Below are positions 23,727 through 31,466 of a stretch of 64,000 nt of DNA, one piece after another (within the stretch, counting starts at the first letter, position 1; each line of letters opens with the position of its first letter). The position numbers and the translations under genes were made by a program. The notes under the pieces were generated by a model. The model ran no database searches, was not told the DNA's origin, and saw only the letters and a list, made by a program, of their open reading frames with translations. Source of the DNA: Sphingomonadales bacterium (lineage in GTDB: Bacteria; Pseudomonadota; Alphaproteobacteria; Sphingomonadales; Sphingomonadaceae); contig CANIRZ010000001.1 in assembly GCA_947470185.1 (NCBI GenBank), forward strand, positions 1 to 64,000, in the 5' to 3' direction.

Positions 23727-24562
23727 TGTTTAACCGCACCGCCATCGCGCCGCTAGAATATACACGCAAATTATGGATGCGCAGTTGGGTCGGGTTGACG
23801 ATGCTATTCCTCTATGCGCCGTTGGTTGTGTTAATGATCTTCAGCTTCAACGACAGCAAGCGCAACGTGGTGTGGAAGGGATTTACCCTCAAATATTACG
23901 AGAAGGCGCTGAACAACGACAGTCTGGTCGAGGCGATGGTCAATTCGCTAACCATCGCATTTTTGGCGACGATTATCAGCTTGGTTATTGGCGCCTTGGC
24001 TGCGGTCATGCTCTGGCGCTTTCGCTTCCCGTTCAAGGGACTGGTCGAGGGCACGATGTCACTGCCGATTATCGTGCCCGAAATCTGCTTGGGTGTCGCG
24101 TTTTTGATCTTTTTTGCCAAACTCGACTGGCCCACTGACTTGGCTTGGCCGCTGAACCTGTCTGCGATCACGATTGCCCATATCACCTTCTGCTTTCCCT
24201 TTGTCGCGATGGTTGTCCGCGCGCGGCTGGCCAGTTTTAACAGGGAAGAGGAAGAGGCCGCCAAGGACCTTGGCGCGACCGAATGGCAGGCATTTCGCGA
24301 TGTCCTACTGCCGCATATAAAACCATCCTTGGTCGCCGGCGCCTTGCTTGCCTTCACGCTTAGCCTTGATGATTTCGTCATCACCTTTTTCACCAGCGGC
24401 CCGGATACGATCACCTTCCCGGTGAAGGTATATTCAATGGTGCGCTTCTCGGTCACGCCAGAGGTTAACGCCGCGTCCACAATCTTGATCATACTTACCG
24501 TCGCCCTGACCTTCATCGCGCTGAAATATCAGGGCGTGAAGGGCATCGCTGAAACCCATTAG
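23726..24562 (+). CDS. potC: Polyamine ABC transporter permease PotC
   Basis: 278 aa, six membrane segments. The EAA loop reads EEEEAAKDLGATEWQAFRDVLLPHIKPS, and DDFVITFFTSGPDTITFPVKVYS is typical of PotC/PotI. Partner of PotB. It begins within the potB stop codon (TAATG), with GGAGG upstream, which implies translational coupling. Confidence 0.92.
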   Translation: MFNRTAIAPLEYTRKLWMRSWVGLTMLFLYAPLVVLMIFSFNDSKRNVVWKGFTLKYYEKALNNDSLVEAMVNSLTIAFLATIISLVIGALAAVMLWRFRFPFKGLVEGTMSLPIIVPEICLGVAFLIFFAKLDWPTDLAWPLNLSAITIAHITFCFPFVAMVVRARLASFNREEEEAAKDLGATEWQAFRDVLLPHIKPSLVAGALLAFTLSLDDFVITFFTSGPDTITFPVKVYSMVRFSVTPEVNAASTILIILTVALTFIALKYQGVKGIAETH

Positions 24563-24577
24563 AAGCGGCAGATCCTT

Positions 24578-25708
24578 ATGACCGAAGGCAAACAACCCAT
24601 CATTGAAATCCGCAACGTGTCCAAACGTTTCGGCAAAGTGACGGCGGTAGACAATATCAGTCTCGATATTCGCGCTGGGGAATTTTTTGTTCTGCTTGGG
24701 CCATCTGGCTGTGGCAAAACCACGTTGCTGCGGATGATTGCCGGGTTCGAAATGCCAACCGAAGGGCAGATCATCATCGACGGACAGGATATGAGCCTTG
24801 TCCCGCCGAACAAGCGGCCCGTGAACATGGTGTTCCAAAGCTACGCCGTGTTTCCGCATATGAACGTTACCGACAATGTGGGTTATGGCTTGCGGATATC
24901 GGGCATATCGAAGGCGGAGACCCGCGACCGCGTTGCCGAAGCGCTTGAACTCGTAAAGCTTGGCGGGTTTGAAGACCGGATGCCCGATCAAATGTCGGGT
25001 GGTCAGCGTCAACGCGTAGCACTTGCGCGCAGCTTGGTCATGCGGCCCAAGGTGTTGCTGCTGGATGAGCCGCTCTCCGCGCTCGACGCAAAACTGCGTG
25101 CGCAAATGCAGTTCGAATTGGCGGATTTACAGGACAAGGTAGGCATTACCTTCGTCACCGTGACCCATGACCAGGATGAGGCATTGTCGATGGCCAGCCG
25201 CGTTGCGGTGATCAACAAAGGCGAAGTCGCGCAACTCGCGCCGCCATCTGACCTGTACGAATATCCCGCCAACCGCTTTGTCGCGGACTTTGTGGGCTCG
25301 GTGAACATATTCGAAGGCAGGCTAACGCTGGACGAACCAGATAAAGCTGCGGTTAATTGTCCCGGGCTTGGCAAGATTTACCTCAACCATGGCGTAACCG
25401 GTCCGCACGGAGCCAATGTGTGGATCGCGTTGCGCCCTGAAAAGATTTACCTCCACGTCCCCGGCGAAGGCAAGGCGGTGCGCGCCGCGGCGCAAGATGC
25501 CCCTGATGGCCATAATCTTGCGCGTGGCACGATTAAGGGCATGAGCTATCTTGGCGATGTGACGCTATATGACATCCAGCTTGAGGGTGGTCACATCATC
25601 CGCGTCAGCCGCCCAAATCTGTCCCGCCATGACCAAGAAGACTTCACGTGGGATGACAAGGTCAGCATGCACTGGCGCGCAGACAGCCCCGTAGTTTTGT
25701 TAAGCTAA
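24578..25708 (+). CDS. potA: Polyamine ABC transporter ATPase PotA
   Basis: 376 aa. Walker A GPSGCGKTT, Q-loop VFQSYAVFPHM, signature MSGGQRQRVALARSL, Walker B LLLDEPLSALD, H-loop VTHDQDEA. The C-terminal third (about 250-376) is a TOBE-like regulatory domain (FVGSVNIFEGRL, IALRPEKIYL, MSYLGDVTLYDI). It energises uptake through PotBC and is the last gene of the operon. The FKBP gene converges on it from the opposite strand. Confidence 0.93.
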   Translation: MTEGKQPIIEIRNVSKRFGKVTAVDNISLDIRAGEFFVLLGPSGCGKTTLLRMIAGFEMPTEGQIIIDGQDMSLVPPNKRPVNMVFQSYAVFPHMNVTDNVGYGLRISGISKAETRDRVAEALELVKLGGFEDRMPDQMSGGQRQRVALARSLVMRPKVLLLDEPLSALDAKLRAQMQFELADLQDKVGITFVTVTHDQDEALSMASRVAVINKGEVAQLAPPSDLYEYPANRFVADFVGSVNIFEGRLTLDEPDKAAVNCPGLGKIYLNHGVTGPHGANVWIALRPEKIYLHVPGEGKAVRAAAQDAPDGHNLARGTIKGMSYLGDVTLYDIQLEGGHIIRVSRPNLSRHDQEDFTWDDKVSMHWRADSPVVLLS

Positions 25709-25725
25709 ACGCCGAACCAGCCGAA

Positions 25726-26529
25726 TCAGTTATCCGCAGAGGCTGCGGGGCGCAGGTCAATCAAAGTAACGATGATGTTGCTTACAGAATCTGAATTCGC
25801 GGCCTTGGGCATGCAAAAACGATAGGTTGACCCCGTTTGCATCATTTTCAGGCTCTCGCTGAAAAAGGGTGACGTTTGGCGCAGTGGAATTTTCTCCCAT
25901 TCGCTCTTTTGCTGCACCACGCCGGATGTCGCGTCGAACACTGTAAAATCGACAAGCACCAAGCCGCCATCGGTCGGATTTTTGCCGGTGCCAGCCTTGA
26001 GGATATCAAATCCAAGGCCCGATGACGTGAACTGCGTACAATTGCGCTCAGCAACCGGAATAACCGGCTTTGGCGGCGGGCTGGTGAAGGAGAGCAGGTC
26101 AACCTCAAACACCAAATCGGCATTTGCGGGAATGGGCCCCGTTCCGGCTTCGCCATAGCCAAGCTTGGATGGGATGCAGAGGCGATAGCTTCCGCCTGCC
26201 TGCATCAGTTGTAGTCCCTGTGCAAAGCCCGGGATAACGCCGCCAACGGGAAATTCCGACGCTTGCCCTGAGTCAAATTGCGTGCCGTCTGCGGTCAGCA
26301 TGCCTTTGTAATTCACCACGACCTTGGACTCGGCATTTGGGCGATTACCATTGCCCGGCTTGATGACAGTGTAGGACAGACCTTCAGCGGTTGTTGTCGT
26401 GCACGAAAGCACTGGCGGCTTGGGCTTAGCCGCCACGGGCGCGGCGGCCTGTGCTGCGGCAAATTGCAGGAGCAGGGCGGGGGTGAGGGCGGCTGTCGTC
26501 AAGGCGCGCTGTAGTGTTGGTGATGTCAT
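25726..26529 (-). CDS. FKBP-type peptidyl-prolyl isomerase, tandem domains
   Basis: 267 aa, secreted (signal about 1-29 ending AAAQAAA). The first FKBP domain (about 48-145) is intact: VVVNYKGMLTADGTQFDSG, VIPGFAQGLQLMQAGGSYRLCIP, LGYGEAGTG and LVFEVDLLSF. The second (about 165-260) keeps the outline (GLGFDILKAGTGKNPTDGG, MMQTGSTYRFCMP) but lacks the usual GT-DSS and YG motifs, so it is probably not catalytic and may act as a chaperone or dimer surface. GAGGA lies before ATG 26529. Confidence 0.88.
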   Translation of the reverse strand: MTSPTLQRALTTAALTPALLLQFAAAQAAAPVAAKPKPPVLSCTTTTAEGLSYTVIKPGNGNRPNAESKVVVNYKGMLTADGTQFDSGQASEFPVGGVIPGFAQGLQLMQAGGSYRLCIPSKLGYGEAGTGPIPANADLVFEVDLLSFTSPPPKPVIPVAERNCTQFTSSGLGFDILKAGTGKNPTDGGLVLVDFTVFDATSGVVQQKSEWEKIPLRQTSPFFSESLKMMQTGSTYRFCMPKAANSDSVSNIIVTLIDLRPAASADN

Positions 26530-26583
26530 GATTGTCCTCGGTAATGGATGAACGGGCTCAGCACTATGGTTTCTTATTCGCCT

Positions 26584-27975
26584 TCACCCAATCGCCCGCA
26601 ATTTCGGCTCCGCTTCATCGAGCGACTTGAGGATAATCCCCACCAAATCGTCGATTTGCGTCGGCGTGATGATCAGCGGCGGGCACATGACGATGGTGTC
26701 GCGGATGCCCCGCACCATCAGCCCGTTGCGGATACAGATGTCGCGGACCATTGGGCCTGCCGTCCCTTCGGCACCACCAAAGCGGGCGCCTGTGGCTTTG
26801 TTGGCAACAACCTCCACTGCGCCCAGCAACCCGATTGAGCGGGCTTCGCCGACCAGCGGATGGTCACTTAAAGTCGCCAGCTTTTTGGCCAAATAAGGGC
26901 CGGTTTCGTCGCGGACTTTCTCGAACAGACCTTCGCGCTCCATGATTTCGATATTGCGCAAGGCTACCGCTGACGCCACGGGATGCCCTGAATAGGTGTA
27001 GCCATGGACGAAATCGCCGCCCGTTTTAATGACCTTTACGATCTCCGCACTGACGGCGACGGCGGAAATCGGCAGGTAACCCGACGACAGCCCTTTGGCC
27101 ATCGCGATGATGTCCGGCTGGATGCCCATGGTTTCGTGGCCCCATATATTGCCCGTCCGGCCAAAGCCGCAGATAACCTCGTCACAGACCAACAATATGC
27201 CATATTTCCGACAAATCGCTTCAACCTGTGGCCAGTAATTTGCCGGCGGAATGATAACGCCACCCGCGCCTTGTACCGGCTCACCAATGAAGGCAGCGAC
27301 ATTTTCAGGACCGACTTCTAATATCTTGTCCTCAATGGCTTGCGCGCATGCGGTGCCGAAATCTTCCGGCGTCATGTCGCGGCCTTCATTATACCAATAT
27401 GGTTGGCGGACATGTTCAATGCCGGGCATCGGCAAAACTCCAGGCGCTGGGAAGCCTTGTTCATGCATGGATTTCATGCCCCCCATGCTGACGCCAGCCA
27501 CCGTGGAGCCATGATAGGCGTTGTGCCGGCTGATGATGATGGTGCGGCTATGTTCGCCCTTCACTTGCCAATAATGGCGCACCATCCTTAGAATCGTGTC
27601 ATTGGCTTCGGAGCCGGAGCTGTTGAAAAACACATGCGGCAAGCGGCCACCGGTGAGGCTGGAAATCTTGTCCGCGAGCATGATCGCTGGCGCATTCGCA
27701 GTTTTGAAGAAGCTGTTATAATAAGGCAACTCAAGCATTTGCTCGCGCGCGACCTCAGCCAATTCATCACGGCCATAGCCAACGGTCACACACCACAGAC
27801 CGGCCATGCCGTCCAAGATGCGATTGCCATCGCCATCATGGATGTAGCAACCTTCGGCATGGGTGATGATCCGGCTTCCGCCCAAATCCTCGATTTCTTG
27901 CCAGTCGGCTTGCGCGGGCAAATGGTGGGCGATGTCCATGCGGCGAAGTTCGGCGATATCGTAATTGCGTGGCAT
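26584..27975 (-). CDS. Class III aminotransferase, putrescine/omega-amino-acid type
   Basis: 463 aa PLP enzyme of fold type I. Cofactor motifs: FNSSGSEANDT (phosphate loop), VCDEVICGFGRTG (PLP Asp) and IIAMAKGLSSGYLPIS (Schiff-base Lys). The N-terminus MDIAHHLPAQADWQEIEDLGG resembles SpuC-type putrescine/omega-amino-acid:pyruvate transaminases. Next to a polyamine importer and a PuuD-type hydrolase it most likely deaminates putrescine or a related diamine; beta-alanine is an alternative substrate. ATG 27975 is taken, since the track's extra N-terminal 23 residues have no family match. Confidence 0.88.
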   Translation of the reverse strand: MPRNYDIAELRRMDIAHHLPAQADWQEIEDLGGSRIITHAEGCYIHDGDGNRILDGMAGLWCVTVGYGRDELAEVAREQMLELPYYNSFFKTANAPAIMLADKISSLTGGRLPHVFFNSSGSEANDTILRMVRHYWQVKGEHSRTIIISRHNAYHGSTVAGVSMGGMKSMHEQGFPAPGVLPMPGIEHVRQPYWYNEGRDMTPEDFGTACAQAIEDKILEVGPENVAAFIGEPVQGAGGVIIPPANYWPQVEAICRKYGILLVCDEVICGFGRTGNIWGHETMGIQPDIIAMAKGLSSGYLPISAVAVSAEIVKVIKTGGDFVHGYTYSGHPVASAVALRNIEIMEREGLFEKVRDETGPYLAKKLATLSDHPLVGEARSIGLLGAVEVVANKATGARFGGAEGTAGPMVRDICIRNGLMVRGIRDTIVMCPPLIITPTQIDDLVGIILKSLDEAEPKLRAIG

Positions 27976-28065
27976 AAATTGGTTCCTTGAATGTCTGGAT
28001 TCCCTTCCTGAATGTCGGAAGGACTGGGGGAGGGCGCCCGCCAAGTGCGCGGCACACCGTTTCAG

Positions 28066-28113
28066 GCCTTTTTCTTACCCTTGCTTTTATCAGAAGGGGT
28101 GAAGGGAAAAGGC
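28066..28113. repeat. Long hairpin in the puuD-aminotransferase spacer
   Basis: Outer arms GCCTTTTTC and GGGAAAAGGC, inner arms ACCCTT and AAGGGGT, loop of 11 nt. It lies in the 204-bp spacer upstream of the aminotransferase start (minus strand). No T-run; possibly a leader structure or processing site. Confidence 0.45.
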
Positions 28114-28179
28114 ACGCCAGAATTTAAGGCGAAAAGCCAATCCGTGCTTGGTAGCGGTTAAAGCGGGTAACGGTTCTAT

Positions 28180-28914
28180 TCACAGATTGCCTCTTAACGC
28201 CTTTCCCAAAAGGTGGAAATAGGTTTGCGAATCTGGATCATTTTCGGTTCCCCATTCGGGATGCCATTGCACCGCAAGCAAGGGCGCGCCATTTGGCCGG
28301 GCGCTATAGGCTTCGACAAGGCCATCGGGCGCGCGTGCTTCAACATTCAGGCCATCTGCGAGCTCACCAATGCCTTGATAATGGACGGAGTTCACGTCCA
28401 GCGCGCTCTTGGCATAGGCGCTGGCCAATATGCCGCCATCGGTAAGGTCTACGGCATGGCGGTGGCCAAACATCGCATCGAAGGAAACGTCGTCCGGCGC
28501 ATGGTGACGGATGAGGTCATCACTGGCGCTGGTGTCGCGGCGCAGTGTACCGCCCAAAGCGACGTTGATTTCCTGAAAGCCGCGGCAAATACCAAACACA
28601 GGCTTTTGCGCATCGATCATGCGGTTCACCATCGATATTGCTATTTCGTCGCGGCCATCGTCGAATGGGCCATCGCCACCATCTTCGCCATAGAGGCGCG
28701 TAGCGACATTCGACGGGCTACCCGTGAGCAAAATGCCGTCGATGCGCGGGGCGACATCTGAGGCGGTCATCAGGTCGGGAAGCGAAGGGATGATTAACGC
28801 CGCTACGTCGGCATAGGTCATCGCGGCGCGGATATATCGGTTCATCACCGCTTGCGCGCCTTCACTCCCGACCATGCGATTGCAAGCTATGACACCCAAT
28901 ACCGGACGGCTCAT
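28180..28914 (-). CDS. Gamma-glutamyl-GABA hydrolase-like protein (PuuD family)
   Basis: 244 aa class I glutamine-amidotransferase-like hydrolase of the peptidase C26 type. GILLTGSPSNVATRLYGED is the family's substrate loop; the nucleophile Cys is in PVFGICRGFQEINVALGGTL; the catalytic His-Glu is in AVQWHPEWGTE. PuuD releases GABA from gamma-glutamyl-GABA in the glutamylated putrescine route. No puuA or puuB is seen in the window, so the exact substrate is open. It is 39 nt downstream of the acyl-CoA dehydrogenase gene on the same strand. Confidence 0.85.
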   Translation of the reverse strand: MSRPVLGVIACNRMVGSEGAQAVMNRYIRAAMTYADVAALIIPSLPDLMTASDVAPRIDGILLTGSPSNVATRLYGEDGGDGPFDDGRDEIAISMVNRMIDAQKPVFGICRGFQEINVALGGTLRRDTSASDDLIRHHAPDDVSFDAMFGHRHAVDLTDGGILASAYAKSALDVNSVHYQGIGELADGLNVEARAPDGLVEAYSARPNGAPLLAVQWHPEWGTENDPDSQTYFHLLGKALRGNL

Positions 28915-28953
28915 TCTGCTGGCTCCCGCGCTACTTCCTGTTCACCGGATGGT

Positions 28954-30117
28954 TCATGCCGCTCCGATCAGCTCCCGACCAATCAACATCCGGCGGATTT
29001 CATTTGTGCCCGCGCCAATGTCGAGCAGCTTGGCATCGCGCCAATAACGTTCAACTGGCCAATCCTTGGTATAACCAGCGCCGCCCAATGCCTGAATCGC
29101 TTCGCCAGCAACCTTCACCGCGCTTTCGCTGGCGAGCAGGATTGCGCCTGCGGCATCAAAGCGGGTGGTCTGTCCAGCATCGCACGCACGCGCGACATTG
29201 TAGACATAGCTGCGCGCCGAATTCAGCGCGACATACATGTCGGCAACTTTGGCTTGCATCAATTGGAAGCTGCCAATGGGTTTGCCGAACTGCTTGCGTT
29301 CGCGGACATAAGGCAGGACGACATCAAGGCAGGCCTGCATCACGCCAAGCTGAAGCCCGGCGAGAACGACGCGTTCATAGTCCAGCCCAGACATCAATAC
29401 GCCAACGCCGCCATGCAACGGGCCCATCATTTGTTCTTCGGACACAAAGCAGTCATTAAACACGAGCTCCGCTGTTGGCGATCCGCGCATCCCGACCTTG
29501 TCGATTTTCTGGCCAATGGAGAAACCCTCCATGCCTTTTTCGATTAAAAATGCGGTTATTCCGCGCGATTCAGCTTCGGGTGCGGTTTTTGCATAGACGA
29601 CCAAAGTGTCTGCATAAGGCGCGTTGGTGATCCAATATTTGGTGCCGTTGAGGATATAGCCGCCCTGAACCGCTTCGGCCTTTAGCTTCATCGATACGAC
29701 GTCCGAACCTGCGCCCGCTTCAGACATGGCAAGGCTGCCGACATGTTCACCCGAAATTAGCTTGGGCAAATATTTCGCCTTTTGCTCTGGCGTTGCCCAG
29801 CGCGCGATTTGGTTGACGCATAGATTTGAGTGCGCGCCATAGGATAGGCCGATGGAGGCAGAGGCACGGCTGACTTCTTCTACCGCGACAACATGCTCCA
29901 GATAGCCAAGGCCCAGACCGCCGTCCGCTTCATCCACAGTGATGCCGTGCAAGCCAAGTTCGCCAATGGCTGGCCACAGCTCTTCACGCGGAAACCAGTC
30001 ATCCGCGTCAATTTTGGTCGCGAGCGGTGCAATTTTGTCCGTTGCGAACCGCTTGGTCGTGGCACGGATCATGTCGGCGTTTTCGCCAAGAGCGAAGTCT
30101 AAGGTCATGCTTGTCAT
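28954..30117 (-). CDS. Acyl-CoA dehydrogenase, isovaleryl-CoA dehydrogenase-like
   Basis: 387 aa flavoprotein. SLAMSEAGAGSDVVSMKLKA and YILNGTKYWITNAPYAD are FAD/acyl-CoA motifs; MSGLDYERVVLAGLQLG puts a Glu where isovaleryl-CoA dehydrogenases have their base, and RDAKLLDIGAGTNEIRRMLIGREL closes the family pattern. The likely reaction is oxidation of isovaleryl-CoA in leucine breakdown, electrons going to ETF. No other leu/liu genes are in the window. The start is ATG 30117 or 30108. It is divergent from the ferredoxin reductase gene. Confidence 0.88.
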   Translation of the reverse strand: MTSMTLDFALGENADMIRATTKRFATDKIAPLATKIDADDWFPREELWPAIGELGLHGITVDEADGGLGLGYLEHVVAVEEVSRASASIGLSYGAHSNLCVNQIARWATPEQKAKYLPKLISGEHVGSLAMSEAGAGSDVVSMKLKAEAVQGGYILNGTKYWITNAPYADTLVVYAKTAPEAESRGITAFLIEKGMEGFSIGQKIDKVGMRGSPTAELVFNDCFVSEEQMMGPLHGGVGVLMSGLDYERVVLAGLQLGVMQACLDVVLPYVRERKQFGKPIGSFQLMQAKVADMYVALNSARSYVYNVARACDAGQTTRFDAAGAILLASESAVKVAGEAIQALGGAGYTKDWPVERYWRDAKLLDIGAGTNEIRRMLIGRELIGAA

Positions 30118-30226
30118 CCCATCGCTCTGCCATTTATTTGGATATGCTGCAAGCATGGGGCTAGCCAGTCAGTTACCTTTTGCCTACCGCTTGTAACATG
30201 ATTTCCAAGCGAGCGAATCTTCACTG

Positions 30227-31462
30227 ATGCATTATGATATTCTCATCGTCGGCGGCGGCCATGGCGGCGCGCAAGCGGCAATTGCACTTCGGCAGGTCAA
30301 ATATGAAGGCAGCATTGGCATAGTGAATGCCGAGCCTGAATATCCTTATGAGCGCCCGCCATTGTCCAAAGACTATTTTGCTGGTGACAAGGCGTTTGAA
30401 CGCATCATGATCCGACCCGCAGCCTTTTGGGCCGAGCGTGCCATCGACATTATGCTGGGACAGCGCGTCGATAGCGTTGACCCCGCTGCTCATCAGGTGA
30501 CCGTTTTTGACGGTACAATTATCTCATATGGCAGCATGATTTGGGCAACGGGCGGCAGTCCGCGGCAATTGCCCGTTGAGGGGGGCAATCTGTCCGGTAT
30601 GCATGTCGTGCGCACCCGTGCAGATGTCGACCGGATGCTTGATGGCCTTGATGATGTCGCGGAGGTTGCGATTGTTGGCGGCGGCTATATCGGGCTTGAG
30701 GCGGCGGCCGTGCTGCGCAAAATGGGTAAGAAAGTGACTGTGCTGGAGGCCATGGACCGCGTGCTGGCGCGGGTCGCTGGCGAACCGCTGTCACGCTTTT
30801 ACGAATCCGAGCATCGCGCGCATGGCGTCGACGTTCGGTTGGGCATTGAAATCACCGCTGTTGAAGGCGAGGGCTTTGTCACTGGCGTTCGCTTGGCGGA
30901 TGGTGAGGTGATCCCCGCGCAGATGGTCATTGTCGGAATTGGGATCATTCCCGCCGTCGCGCCATTGCTCAATGCGGGCGCAGCCGGCGGGACAGGGGTT
31001 GATGTCGATGCCTATTGCCGGACGTCGCTGCCAGATATCTTTGCCATCGGTGATTGCGCGGCGCACGCCAACGCCTTTGCCGGCGGCAACATCATGCGCG
31101 TTGAATCTGTGCAAAACGCCAATGACATGGCGAATGCTGTGGCCAAAAGCCTGACGGGCGAGCTTACGCAATATCACGCTGTGCCATGGTTTTGGTCCAA
31201 CCAATATGACCTGCGATTGCAAACCGTCGGGATCAGTGCGGGTTACGATACGACCATATTGCGCGGTGACCCCAACACACGCAGCTTTTCACTGATTTAC
31301 CTAAAAGCGGGCAAAGTCATCGCGCTCGACTGTGTCAATGCCACCAAGGATTATGTGCAAGGCCGTTTGTTCGTGACCGATGGCCTTTCGCCCACGGGTG
31401 ATCAATTGGCTGACACAGCTGTTACCTTGAAGGAACTCGCCGCAGAATTGGCGGCCACCTAA
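30227..31462 (+). CDS. FAD/NAD-dependent ferredoxin reductase
   Basis: 411 aa. FAD-binding Rossmann motif [22 protein letters not shown]-binding motif [21 protein letters not shown], and the second FAD motif [27 protein letters not shown] is characteristic of the ThcD/putidaredoxin reductase group, which passes electrons from NADH to a small ferredoxin serving P450s or dioxygenases. No P450 lies in the window; fdxA at 34624 is of a different, 7Fe-type. The stop is followed 4 nt later by the helicase start. Confidence 0.88.
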   Translation: MHYDILIVGGGHGGAQAAIALRQVKYEGSIGIVNAEPEYPYERPPLSKDYFAGDKAFERIMIRPAAFWAERAIDIMLGQRVDSVDPAAHQVTVFDGTIISYGSMIWATGGSPRQLPVEGGNLSGMHVVRTRADVDRMLDGLDDVAEVAIVGGGYIGLEAAAVLRKMGKKVTVLEAMDRVLARVAGEPLSRFYESEHRAHGVDVRLGIEITAVEGEGFVTGVRLADGEVIPAQMVIVGIGIIPAVAPLLNAGAAGGTGVDVDAYCRTSLPDIFAIGDCAAHANAFAGGNIMRVESVQNANDMANAVAKSLTGELTQYHAVPWFWSNQYDLRLQTVGISAGYDTTILRGDPNTRSFSLIYLKAGKVIALDCVNATKDYVQGRLFVTDGLSPTGDQLADTAVTLKELAAELAAT

Positions 31463-31466
31463 ACAT

